33,042 nt of DNA. Source: Paracoccaceae bacterium. GTDB lineage: Bacteria > Pseudomonadota > Alphaproteobacteria > Rhodobacterales > Rhodobacteraceae. Under the pieces are notes generated by a model that was given only the letters and a program-made list of their open reading frames with translations, did not search any database and was not told the origin of the DNA. The stretch lies in NCBI GenBank assembly GCA_011389955.1, contig JAABTI010000008.1:1-33042 (forward strand), written 5' to 3'. Positions 21,496-30,398 of this stretch are shown in pieces. A program made the position numbers and the translations under genes. How positions within the stretch are numbered: the stretch's first letter is position 1; every line of letters begins with the position of its first letter.

Positions 21496-23390
21496 TCGGC
21501 GGCCTGCTTCTTGAGTTTGTGAAAGGCGGGCCCCACGCGCTGCGCCAGGCTGGCGTGACCGCGTTCTTCCAGGTTGCTCTGTAGCGCCTTGCGATACCAC
21601 GGCAGGAAACGGCGCTGGCGGAACATCGCGTAGAACACCTGCGGCGTCAGCGTGTCGTCGAGCGCATGTTGCATGAGTGGCTTGAGAAGCCCCGCCCGGC
21701 GCAGGGCCACGGGCGAGAAATGCCCCGCGCACCACGTCTTGAGACGGATCACGTTGTCGCCATCCAGCCGGTCGACGTGGCGACGGTCGGGTTCGAAAAA
21801 CGGATCATACAGCACGAAGGCCTTTTCCACGTCGTCGATTTCGAACGCGCAATCGCTGTGGGCCAGCGACCAGTCGCGCGCGCGCCCCATGCGGAACCGC
21901 CGTTCCCAGGGCACGAGCGCCTCGTCGAGCGTGGTCTGGGGGTTGAAACTGACGACGGTGGAGCCGGGCGCGAGCGACGAAAAGGCGAGCGCGGCGAAGC
22001 CTCCCATCGAGGTGCCGGTCAGAATGACCCTGTCGAACTCCGCGAAGAAGCCATCGGTGGCCAGCTTTCCCAGATGGGATATGAGTTGCGGATCGCGGTA
22101 CCAATCCTTGCGCCGTGCCATCACCGACAGGTGCGACCAGCGGTTTTCGCGCACGAACTTGTATGCCCAGGGTTCGCGCTCCGGGGTGGTGTCGTTGACA
22201 TTCGACAGGTTGTCGAATGTCACGACCAGCCGCGCGGGATCGCGCCGGATGCACATGACCGCGTGGTTCCTGAGCCGGGTGTAGAAGCCCTCGTTTTCGC
22301 CGCCGGTGTGGATTTCGCCGAACCACGGCGGCAGGGCGGCGTTGTTAGCGGGCGGAGCTGGCTCTGCTTCGGGGGCGACAGGCACCGGTTCCGTTTTCGG
22401 CTGCGGGGGCGCGACCGGCGCGATCGGTTCGCCCTTGAGCGTGGCAAGCACCTGCTGCGCATCAGTCGAGGAGGCGCGCAACCGGTCCAGCATGGCGCGT
22501 TCCAGGTCGCACAGCGCCTCCTGCGCGGCGCGCACGCCGGGCAGGGCCATCAGCATGTCCATTTCCCGCGCCGTGTCCCCCATCCGCGCGGACAGGTCCA
22601 CGGGCGGCCCGTCGCCCGCGCCGCAGCCTTGCAGCCACGCGATCAGCGTCTCGGCATCAGGGCGCTGCTTTTCCGGCAGCACCTCGCGCCGCAACAGGCT
22701 TGTCTCCACGCTTGGCGCGGGGATTTTCACGATCACGGCCTTGGCGCTACCCCGCGCCGCCATGTCGCCGGCCCAGGTGATGCGGCTATGCGGTTGCGGC
22801 ATCGGCGTGCCGTCGCCGTTCATCCATCTGACAGCCGTCCTGCCCCGCGCAGGCGCGGCGGGAACCTCGGCGGTGCGCGAGGCGAAGAGGCCCAGCCGCA
22901 CCGCGCTTCGCAGCGGCGACTCGTCTGTCACCGGGGCGACCGGGCGCGCGCCGAACAGGATGGCGCCGGGCTGGAACGGTTGCGACGGGCCGCAACCGGC
23001 AACCCGCAGCGGCGCCGACATGACATCCGCGCCACCACAGGCGCGCATCAGCGACTGCACGCTTCTGGCGCCGCTTTGAATGCAGAAATATTCATCCGAT
23101 CCGAGGTAAAGGCCATACCCGCCGCTTTCTTCCACCTCGGCGCGTGCCGCGCAAATGGCGGAATTGCGGATTTCCTCGTCCATGTCCCAATCGATCGTAA
23201 CCGGCACGAGCGTCACCGCCCCCTGCGCCGCAAGGGCATCGAACAGCGGCTGTTTGCCCGATTGCCTGCGATCCGTGAACAGAACCACGTCCGTCGCCCC
23301 GATCGCGCGATGATATGCCAGCCATTCCAGGAAACTCGATTCAGGCTGTGCCACGAAGGCGCTCAGCAAGAGTTTCGGTCCTTTTGTCAT
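21492..23390 (-). CDS. bimodular protein: N-terminal GT2-like domain, Pro/Ala-rich linker, C-terminal alpha/beta-hydrolase domain
   Basis: N-term: MTKGPKLLLSAFVAQPESSFLEWLAYHRAIGATDVVLFTDRRQSGKQPLFDAL. Linker: PIAPVAPPQPKTEPVPVAPEAEPAPPANN. C-term: RVILTGTSMGGFAALAFSSLAPGSTVV (nucleophile elbow), downstream YDPFFEPD and CAGHFSP as likely Asp/His. ATGA overlap with the next gene. Confidence 0.75.
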   Translation of the reverse strand: MTKGPKLLLSAFVAQPESSFLEWLAYHRAIGATDVVLFTDRRQSGKQPLFDALAAQGAVTLVPVTIDWDMDEEIRNSAICAARAEVEESGGYGLYLGSDEYFCIQSGARSVQSLMRACGGADVMSAPLRVAGCGPSQPFQPGAILFGARPVAPVTDESPLRSAVRLGLFASRTAEVPAAPARGRTAVRWMNGDGTPMPQPHSRITWAGDMAARGSAKAVIVKIPAPSVETSLLRREVLPEKQRPDAETLIAWLQGCGAGDGPPVDLSARMGDTAREMDMLMALPGVRAAQEALCDLERAMLDRLRASSTDAQQVLATLKGEPIAPVAPPQPKTEPVPVAPEAEPAPPANNAALPPWFGEIHTGGENEGFYTRLRNHAVMCIRRDPARLVVTFDNLSNVNDTTPEREPWAYKFVRENRWSHLSVMARRKDWYRDPQLISHLGKLATDGFFAEFDRVILTGTSMGGFAALAFSSLAPGSTVVSFNPQTTLDEALVPWERRFRMGRARDWSLAHSDCAFEIDDVEKAFVLYDPFFEPDRRHVDRLDGDNVIRLKTWCAGHFSPVALRRAGLLKPLMQHALDDTLTPQVFYAMFRQRRFLPWYRKALQSNLEERGHASLAQRVGPAFHKLKKQAAE

Positions 23391-23465
23391 AACTCACCTT
23401 GTCATGAACGTACCAATTCATTTGCCATTATGCACCTGCGGGAGCGCTTGCGACTATTGTCGAGA

Positions 23466-23477
23466 AGCATATATGCT
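23466..23477. promoter_or_regulatory. 12-bp perfect palindrome AGCATATATGCT in a divergent intergenic region
   Basis: Self-complementary AGCATATATGCT about 26 bp upstream of the 23504 start codon, overlapping a possible -10 box. Confidence 0.35.
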
Positions 23478-23503
23478 CCGGATTGCGTAAGAAAGGTTGA
23501 TTT

Positions 23504-25510
23504 ATGTCGTCGGGTGCCAGCAAAGGGCGCGGATTCTTCATCGGTCTGCGCAAGGACCAGTTGGGCGCGCGCCTGCTGATGATGCTCAACAGCATCCGCC
23601 TGGCCGAGGACTACAAGACCGATTTTCGCATCAACTGGTTCCCGCGCGGTGCTATGGCGCCGAAACTCGACACGCCCGCGGACTTGTTCGACCAGGCGTT
23701 CATCGAACGGCATTTCATCGAGAACGATGAATTCGAGGCGCTTGAAAGCATCACCAAGCCGATATGGGCCTTTCTGAAGGACAAGACGCCCGATCGGCTC
23801 GAGGCACATCTGGCCGGTGGCGGGCATGTCCTGCTGGCCGAAGGTTTCGATATCGTCGAATTCCCGTGGGAGGACAGCGGAGATCTGCGCGGGCGGTTTC
23901 GGGGCTTCATCTCGCATATCGCGTTCAATCCGGTGGTGCAGGGGCATATCACGGCGATCGAAAACGCGATGTCGCAGGGCAGCGGCCGTGTCATCGCCTA
24001 TCACATCCGGCGCGGCGACATCCTCAACGAAGATCCGTGGAAGCACAAGGACTGGCCCGCCAAGATCGAGCCGGACGAACTGTATTCGGCATATCTCGAA
24101 AAGAACCCTGATGCGGCCGCGCTGGTGTTTTCCGACCAGGCCGAAAGCATCACGCGCTTTACCTCCACCCATCCCCAGGTGCGCAGGATAACCGACCTGG
24201 TCGATCTCGACGGCTGCAAGCCGGTGCAGCGCGATTTCCTGGAGCTTTTCGCCATGTCGCGCGCCTCCGAGATCGTGGCGCCGCCGATCAGCGCCTTCAG
24301 CCGCGCCGCCGCGCGGCTGAGCGGACAGGAGCGCAAGTGTTTCCACGAGGTGATGAGCCTGGAGGAACGCGATGGCGCCTATGAGAACGTCACCGCGCGT
24401 TTCCTCAACGGCGTTTCCAATTTCATCACGCCAAGCGAAGCGGCCCATGTTTACGTCAAGGTCGCCCGCAGGTTGCAGGAAAACGGGCGCGACGCCGAGG
24501 CGTGGGAAATCGGGCAGAAGATCCTGGAAGCCGGCGCCGACAACGCGTTTCTGCCGCTGATACAGGCCACCAACGGGATCTACCTGCACAAATGGGAAGA
24601 GGCGTTGCGCCATGTGGACGCGGCGCTGGCGCATCCCGACCAGTGGCAGCAGAACTACATATCGGCGCTTGCTATCCGGGCGCATATCCTTGGCGCGCTG
24701 GGCAAGCGTTTCGATGCGCGGCGAACTTTTTTGCGCGCGTTCTGGCAAAAGCCGATGCTGCCCGACGTGACGGTGATCGGCTCTTTCATGATCAAGCGCC
24801 GGCGCTTGCGCCCCGGTGCGACATTGCCGTTCGACATCGACACCCTCGCCGCCCTGCCGGTGCGTTTTCAGCAGACCAACATCGTCGTGCAGCAGGGCAA
24901 GATCCTGCGCCGGCGCGCCCTGGACCTTTCCGCGATCGCGATCGAATGGCCCTGGTTCGCGCTGGATGGCAAGACCGAACGCCTGCTCGGGGCGAGCAGC
25001 GACCTGCAGGCGATCCATGCGCGGCTTCTCGCGCATGAACGCTGTGTGCCGGGGGGCGGACCGTTCAGCTTCTGCGCGCTGCTCGATGCGCGGTTGGGGC
25101 GGCTCGATGCGGCGCTGGAGCGCAACTCCGAGGCGGTTTTTTACGCGCCGGACGATCCCATGGTGCGCAAGCGACAGGCGGAAATCCTGATGATGCGGGG
25201 CGATCATGACGCGGCACTCGCGGAGATGGAGATATGCGTGGCCTGCGCCCCGGCGCATGCGTTCTGGTATTTCCTGACCGGGATGATCCACGAACAGGCT
25301 GGCAACATGCCGATGGCGCGCAGCCGCTATGAAGAGGCCGCCGCGATGGATGACAGCACCGCGGGACTGCATGCGCACTTGGCGCAGGTCTGTCGCGACA
25401 TGGGTGATGACGCGGCAGCGGTGGCCGCGCTTGACCGCGCCGCCGAGATTGCGCCCAACCAGCAACGCTATCGCAAGCGCCGCGACCGGGTGGCGCGCAA
25501 GAGCGCGTGA
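23504..25510 (+). CDS. putative fucosyltransferase-like (HxRRGD) domain fused to C-terminal TPR-like repeats
   Basis: RVIAYHIRRGDILNEDPWKHKDW (HxRRGD at 24002-24019), ALVFSDQAESI, FLELFAMSRASEIVAPPISAFSRAAARLSG resemble fucosyltransferase motifs. The C-terminal half has TPR-like helices (AFWYFLTGMIHEQAGNMPMARSRYEEAAAMDDSTAGLHAHLAQVCRDMGDDAAAVAALDRAAEIAP). Confidence 0.65.
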   Translation: MSSGASKGRGFFIGLRKDQLGARLLMMLNSIRLAEDYKTDFRINWFPRGAMAPKLDTPADLFDQAFIERHFIENDEFEALESITKPIWAFLKDKTPDRLEAHLAGGGHVLLAEGFDIVEFPWEDSGDLRGRFRGFISHIAFNPVVQGHITAIENAMSQGSGRVIAYHIRRGDILNEDPWKHKDWPAKIEPDELYSAYLEKNPDAAALVFSDQAESITRFTSTHPQVRRITDLVDLDGCKPVQRDFLELFAMSRASEIVAPPISAFSRAAARLSGQERKCFHEVMSLEERDGAYENVTARFLNGVSNFITPSEAAHVYVKVARRLQENGRDAEAWEIGQKILEAGADNAFLPLIQATNGIYLHKWEEALRHVDAALAHPDQWQQNYISALAIRAHILGALGKRFDARRTFLRAFWQKPMLPDVTVIGSFMIKRRRLRPGATLPFDIDTLAALPVRFQQTNIVVQQGKILRRRALDLSAIAIEWPWFALDGKTERLLGASSDLQAIHARLLAHERCVPGGGPFSFCALLDARLGRLDAALERNSEAVFYAPDDPMVRKRQAEILMMRGDHDAALAEMEICVACAPAHAFWYFLTGMIHEQAGNMPMARSRYEEAAAMDDSTAGLHAHLAQVCRDMGDDAAAVAALDRAAEIAPNQQRYRKRRDRVARKSA

Positions 25511-25583
25511 GAAAACCGCCGGGCGGTCATGACGCCTGGGGGCGCAAGTCCGCCGCTGCCCCGGCGTGCCGGGTGCGGCCGGT

Positions 25584-26681
25584 TCAGGTGTTTGACAAGA
25601 AGTGCAGCACGTCGCCATCCTTGACGATATATGCCTTGCCCTCGGCGCGCATGCGGCCGGCTTCCTTGGCGCCCTGTTCGCCCTCATGGGCGACGAAATC
25701 GTCGTATGAAATGGTTTCGGCACGGATGAAGCCGCGTTCGAAATCGCCGTGGATCACGCCGGCGGCCTTGGGTGCGGGGGTGCCGGTGGGCACGGTCCAC
25801 GCGCGGGCCTCCTTGGGGCCTACGGTAAAGAACGTCTCGAGGTGCAGCAGTTCGTAGCCCGCGCGAATCAGGCGATCCAGCCCCGGCTCCTGCAGACCCA
25901 TCTCCTCGAGGAACATCGCCGCCTCCTCGGCGTCGAGCTGCGATAGCTCCTCCTCGATGCGGGCCGAGATCACGACATGGGCGTTGCCCTGTGCGGCGGC
26001 CATTTCGGCGACGCGCGCGGACTGGGCGTTCCCCGCGGCGGCGTCGGACTCGGGCACGTTGCACACATAGAGTACCGGCTTGGCCGTCAGCAGTTGCAGC
26101 ATCCGCCATGCCTTGGCGTCGTCCTCGTCCACCGCGACGGTGCGGGCGGGGCGGCCATCCTCGAGCGCGGCAAGCGCGGCGCGCAGCAGGCGGTCCTGCT
26201 GCACGGCGTCCTTGTCGCCGCCCTTGATCTTGCGGGCCAGCCCTGCGAGGCGCTTCTCGATGCTTTCCATGTCCGACAGCATCAGTTCCGTCTCGATGGT
26301 GTCGGCATCGGCCACCGGATCGACGCGGCCTTCGACATGGGTGACATCGCCATCCTCGAAGCAGCGCAGCACGTGGGCGATGGCGTCGACCTCGCGGATA
26401 TTGGCCAGGAACTGGTTGCCCAGCCCCTCGCCGCGGCTGGCGCCTTTGACCAGGCCGGCGATGTCGACGAAGGTCATGCGCGTGGGGATGGTGGTTTTCG
26501 AGCTGGCGATGCGGGCCAGCGTGTCAAGGCGCGCGTCGGGCACGGCGACCTCTCCGACGTTGGGTTCGATCGTGCAGAAGGGGAAATTCGCGGCCTGCGC
26601 GGCCGCGGTGCGCGTCAGCGCGTTGAACAATGTGGACTTGCCCACGTTCGGCAACCCGACGATGCCCATCTTGAAACCCAT
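25584..26681 (-). CDS. ychF: redox-regulated ATPase YchF
   Basis: ATG at 26681: [43 protein letters not shown]...C-terminal [20 protein letters not shown]...[18 protein letters not shown]: YchF/OLA1. Confidence 0.97.
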   Translation of the reverse strand: MGFKMGIVGLPNVGKSTLFNALTRTAAAQAANFPFCTIEPNVGEVAVPDARLDTLARIASSKTTIPTRMTFVDIAGLVKGASRGEGLGNQFLANIREVDAIAHVLRCFEDGDVTHVEGRVDPVADADTIETELMLSDMESIEKRLAGLARKIKGGDKDAVQQDRLLRAALAALEDGRPARTVAVDEDDAKAWRMLQLLTAKPVLYVCNVPESDAAAGNAQSARVAEMAAAQGNAHVVISARIEEELSQLDAEEAAMFLEEMGLQEPGLDRLIRAGYELLHLETFFTVGPKEARAWTVPTGTPAPKAAGVIHGDFERGFIRAETISYDDFVAHEGEQGAKEAGRMRAEGKAYIVKDGDVLHFLSNT

Positions 26682-26820
26682 TTCGCGCCCTCCTTGGTTT
26701 GCGCCGCTCTTAAAGCGGGGGGCGCGGCGTGACAAGGGCGACGCAGGGCTGCATCAGCGATTGAGTTCGGCGCGCTTTTGCGGCACATCGGGGCAATCCG
26801 ATCAGCAAGGACGCAGCATC

Positions 26821-27612
26821 ATGACCCGTATCGACGCCAAATTCGCCGACCTGCGCGCGCAGGGCAAGAAAGCCTTTGTCGCCTATGTGATGGCGGGAGA
26901 CCCCGATTACGACACCTCCATGGAGCTGGTGAAGGGATTGCCGGAAGCGGGCGTGGACGTGATCGAGCTGGGTATGCCGTTCACCGACCCGATGGCCGAC
27001 GGGCCGACCATCCAGCTGGCCGGTCAGCGGGCGCTGGCCGCGGGGCAGACCCTGCAAAAGACGCTGGACATGGCCACCGAGTTCCGCAAGGGCGACGACG
27101 TGACCCCGATCGTGATGATGGGCTATTACAATCCGATCTACAATCGCGGCGTGGAGCGTTTCGTGGCGGATGCGAAAGCGGCCGGTATCGACGGGCTGAT
27201 CGTGGTGGACCTGCCGCCCGAAGAGGATGACGAACTGTGCATTCCGGCGGCGAATGCGGGGTTGAACTTCATCCGGCTGGCGACGCCCACGACCGATAAC
27301 AAGCGCCTGCCCAAGGTGCTGGAGAACACCAGCGGCTTCGTCTATTACGTCTCGATCACGGGGATCACCGGATCGGCCGAGGCGGAGGCCGAAGACGTGG
27401 CCCCGGAAGTCGCGCGCATCAAGTCGCAGACCGAGCTGCCGGTGATCGTGGGATTCGGCATCAACTCGCCCGACAAGGCCGAGGCGATCGCGGCTGTCGC
27501 CGATGGCTGCGTCGTGGGCAGCGCCATCGTGGGCGAGCTGGCCAAGGGCCGCCCGGTGGCGCAGGTGCTGGACTTCGTCGCGGGGCTGGCGGGCGGCGCG
27601 CATCGCGCCTGA
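26821..27612 (+). CDS. trpA: tryptophan synthase alpha subunit
   Basis: [65 protein letters not shown]: TrpA signature. Confidence 0.97.
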   Translation: MTRIDAKFADLRAQGKKAFVAYVMAGDPDYDTSMELVKGLPEAGVDVIELGMPFTDPMADGPTIQLAGQRALAAGQTLQKTLDMATEFRKGDDVTPIVMMGYYNPIYNRGVERFVADAKAAGIDGLIVVDLPPEEDDELCIPAANAGLNFIRLATPTTDNKRLPKVLENTSGFVYYVSITGITGSAEAEAEDVAPEVARIKSQTELPVIVGFGINSPDKAEAIAAVADGCVVGSAIVGELAKGRPVAQVLDFVAGLAGGAHRA

Positions 27613-27640
27613 GCCGGGTCGCGTCACGCGGACGATTTCC

Positions 27641-27665
27641 CGCTGTCGCCCCCCGGGCGACGGCG
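27641..27665. terminator. strong hairpin between convergent trpA and ZIP transporter genes; possible terminator without a U-tract
   Basis: CGCTGTCGCCC-ccc-GGGCGACGGCG: 11-bp stem with one G-T wobble and a 3-nt loop. Confidence 0.4.
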
Positions 27666-27673
27666 AGACCGAG

Positions 27674-28447
27674 TCAGCCCAGCGTCACGTCCAGCAGCAT
27701 CATCAGGATCAGCCCGGTAATCAGGCCGGTGGTCGCCCATTTCTGGTGGCCGTAGCGGTGGGTTTCGGGAATGATCTCGTGGCTGATGATGTAGAGCATC
27801 GCGCCGGCGGCGAAGGTCAGCCCCAGCGGCAGCACGTAGACCGACACGTTGATCATCGCGATTCCGAGAAGCCCGCCCACCGGCTCCACCAGGCCGGTGG
27901 CCAGCGCGATCAGGAACGATGACAGCTTGGCGTAGCCCTGCCCCCGCAGGGCCAGCGCCACGGCCAGGCCCTCGGGGGCGTTTTGCAGCCCGATACCGGT
28001 GGCCAGCGACAGTCCGTTGGACACGTTGCCGCCGCCGAAACCGATGCCGACGGCCATGCCCTCGGGGAAATTGTGGATGGTGATGGCGATGATGAACAGC
28101 CAGATCCGGGGCAGCGCGCCTGGATCGGCGCCTTCGGGGCCGACGATGAAATGCTCATGCGGCAGCGTTTCGTTGAGCAAGGCGACGAAGGCCGCGCCGG
28201 CGGCTATCCCGGCCGCGGCCAGCAGCGCCGCCACGAAAACCGTGCCGTAGATGACCTTGGCCGCCTCGATGCCCGGTATGATAAGCGAAAAGAACGAGGC
28301 CGAAATCATCACCCCGGCGGCGAAGCCCAGCATCATGTCGTTGTTGCGGCGCGAGACATGCTTGCCGAACAGCACCGGAATGGCGCCGACCCCCGTCATC
28401 AGCCCCGCGCCGAGGCTGGCCAGAACGCCGATCACGATGATGCTCAT
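27674..28447 (-). CDS. ZIP family metal transporter
   Basis: IIVIGVLASLGAGLMTGVGAIPVLF...IITITIHNFPEGMAVGIGFGGG-like HNFPEG motif...GIGLQNAPEGLAVALALRGQGYAK: ZIP TM4/TM5 motifs. Confidence 0.93.
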   Translation of the reverse strand: MSIIVIGVLASLGAGLMTGVGAIPVLFGKHVSRRNNDMMLGFAAGVMISASFFSLIIPGIEAAKVIYGTVFVAALLAAAGIAAGAAFVALLNETLPHEHFIVGPEGADPGALPRIWLFIIAITIHNFPEGMAVGIGFGGGNVSNGLSLATGIGLQNAPEGLAVALALRGQGYAKLSSFLIALATGLVEPVGGLLGIAMINVSVYVLPLGLTFAAGAMLYIISHEIIPETHRYGHQKWATTGLITGLILMMLLDVTLG

Positions 28448-28513
28448 GCTGGGGTGCCTTTCGCGGTGGTGGGGGTGACGGCACGCTCGATCATTGCGGG
28501 CGCGGTTTCAAGG

Positions 28514-28966
28514 TCAGGGCGCGTGTTTTTCCGGATTGCGCCGCAGGATATGGGTTGCGGTGAACTGCATGACCAGCGCGTCCTCCTGGTTGAGCACATC
28601 GTAGCGGATGGTTGTGCGCCCGCGGTCGGGACGCGAGGCCGAGGCGTTGGCGTCGACCACCTCGGCGCGCACGCGCAGGTTGTCGCCGGGGCGCACGGGC
28701 TGGCGCCAGCGGATCTCGTCCATGCCGGGCGAGCCCATCGACGCCTCGTTCCAGATATCCGCCTCAAGCGTCAGGGTGAAGGCGGTCAGCAGCGTGTGAA
28801 ATCCGCTGGCGATGATCCCGCCGTAGGGCGAGGCGGCGGCGGCCTCGGCATCCACGTGGAAGGGCTGCGGATCCCATGTGCCGGCAAAGCCGGTGATCCC
28901 GGCCAGGTCGAGGGTGCGCGCGCCGGTCTCGAAGCTGTAGCCAACCGGCAGATCGTCGAAATACAT
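28514..28966 (-). CDS. MaoC family dehydratase
   Basis: MYFDDLPVGYSFETGARTLDLAGITGFAGTWDPQPFHVDAEAAAASPYGGIIASGFHTL: MaoC hot-dog hydratase motif. Confidence 0.92.
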   Translation of the reverse strand: MYFDDLPVGYSFETGARTLDLAGITGFAGTWDPQPFHVDAEAAAASPYGGIIASGFHTLLTAFTLTLEADIWNEASMGSPGMDEIRWRQPVRPGDNLRVRAEVVDANASASRPDRGRTTIRYDVLNQEDALVMQFTATHILRRNPEKHAP

Positions 28967-29105
28967 CGCTGGGCCTTTCGGTGCGGTGAGCGGGTGCGCT
29001 CATGCTAGCGTCTGGCGGGGCGGGTGCAACGGCGTTTTCGCGTTGCGGCAAAGCCCCCGAACGGGTAACAAATTCAGACCAGTTCAGCCGGAAAAGGCCC
29101 GTGAC

Positions 29106-30269
29106 ATGCCCGTGATTACCAATATCGACGACCTCAAGCGCCTGTATCAGCGCCGCGTGCCGCGCATGTTCTACGACTATGCCGAAAGCGGTAGCTGGAC
29201 CGAGCAAACGTTCCGCGACAATACGAGCGATTTCGACAATATCCGTCTGCGGCAGCGTGTGGCGGTGGACATGTCGGGCCGCTCGACCGCGACGCAGATG
29301 GTCGGGCAGGACGTGGCGATGCCGGTCGCGCTGGCGCCGGTGGGGCTGACCGGGATGCAATGCGCCGACGGCGAGATCAAGGCCGCCCGCGCCGTCGAGG
29401 CGTTCGGCGTGCCCTTCACCCTGTCGACCATGTCCATCAACTCGATCGAGGAGGTGGCCGAGGCCACCAGCGTGCCGTTCTGGTTCCAGCTCTACACGAT
29501 GAAGGACCAGGATTACCTGAGCCGATTGATAGAGCGCGCCCGCGCGGCGAATTGTTCGGCGCTGGTGATCACGCTGGATCTGCAGGTGCTCGGGCAGCGG
29601 CACAAGGATCTGAAGAACGGGTTGTCGGCGCCGCCCAAGCTGACCCTGCCGACGATGCTGAACCTTGCGACCAAGTGGCGCTGGGGCCTCGGGATGCTGG
29701 GCGCAAAGCGGCGTGATTTCGGTAATATCGTGGGCCATGTACAGGGCGTCTCCGATCCCTCGTCGCTGATGGCGTGGACCGCCGAGCAGTTCGACCCGAC
29801 GCTGGATTGGGACAAGGTCGCCAAGCTGAAGGAACAATGGGGCGGCAAGGTGATCCTGAAAGGTATCCTGGATGCCGAGGATGCGCGCATGGCGATGAAG
29901 GTCGGCGCCGACGCGATCGTGGTGTCGAACCATGGTGGACGGCAACTGGACGGGGCGCTCAGCTCGATCCGGGCGCTGCCGTCGATCCTGGACGCGGTGG
30001 GCGACCAGGTGGAGGTGCATCTCGATAGCGGCATCCGCTCCGGGCAGGATGTGCTCAAGGCGATGGCGATGGGGGCGAAGGGCACCTATATCGGTCGCGC
30101 CTTTACCTACGGTCTGGGCGCGATGGGCCAAGCCGGCGTGACCCGCGCGCTGGAGGTAATTCACAAGGAACTGGACGTGTCCATGGCGCTGTGCGGACGG
30201 CGGCGGATCGATGAGTTGGACCGCGATATCCTGTTGGTGCCGGAGGATTTCGAGGGGCGCTGGCAGTAG
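29106..30269 (+). CDS. FMN-dependent alpha-hydroxy acid dehydrogenase (L-lactate dehydrogenase-like)
   Basis: MPVITNIDDLKRLYQRRVPRMFYDYAESGSWTEQTFRDN...DAIVVSNHGGRQLDGALSSI...DSGIRSGQDVLKAMAMGAKGTYIGRAF: FMN_dh family. Confidence 0.93.
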   Translation: MPVITNIDDLKRLYQRRVPRMFYDYAESGSWTEQTFRDNTSDFDNIRLRQRVAVDMSGRSTATQMVGQDVAMPVALAPVGLTGMQCADGEIKAARAVEAFGVPFTLSTMSINSIEEVAEATSVPFWFQLYTMKDQDYLSRLIERARAANCSALVITLDLQVLGQRHKDLKNGLSAPPKLTLPTMLNLATKWRWGLGMLGAKRRDFGNIVGHVQGVSDPSSLMAWTAEQFDPTLDWDKVAKLKEQWGGKVILKGILDAEDARMAMKVGADAIVVSNHGGRQLDGALSSIRALPSILDAVGDQVEVHLDSGIRSGQDVLKAMAMGAKGTYIGRAFTYGLGAMGQAGVTRALEVIHKELDVSMALCGRRRIDELDRDILLVPEDFEGRWQ

Positions 30270-30398
30270 CCGCGCCGCCCGGCGCCGGGCATCGCGCGAA
30301 TTTTCGGGCCGCAAGCGGCGACAGAGCGATTTTGAGGGCTTGATGCCTTGGTGCGTGGGCGGCACTCTGTGCCGGATATCCTGAAAGGCCGATCCGCG

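Noticed and set aside
21666-23579. 637-aa plus-strand ORF antisense to the GT2-hydrolase gene
   Set aside because: Low-information Arg/Gly/His-rich translation. The opposite strand encodes recognisable domains.
23402-25723. 773-aa minus-strand ORF antisense to the HxRRGD/TPR gene
   Set aside because: Arg/His/Gln-rich translation typical of shadow ORFs in GC-rich DNA. The plus-strand ORF has recognisable motifs and TPR repeats.
30277-30290. 14-bp perfect palindrome GCCCGGCGCCGGGC after the alpha-hydroxy acid dehydrogenase, considered as a terminator
   Set aside because: No hairpin loop of reasonable size and no adjacent U-tract; GC-rich palindromes are frequent by chance here.
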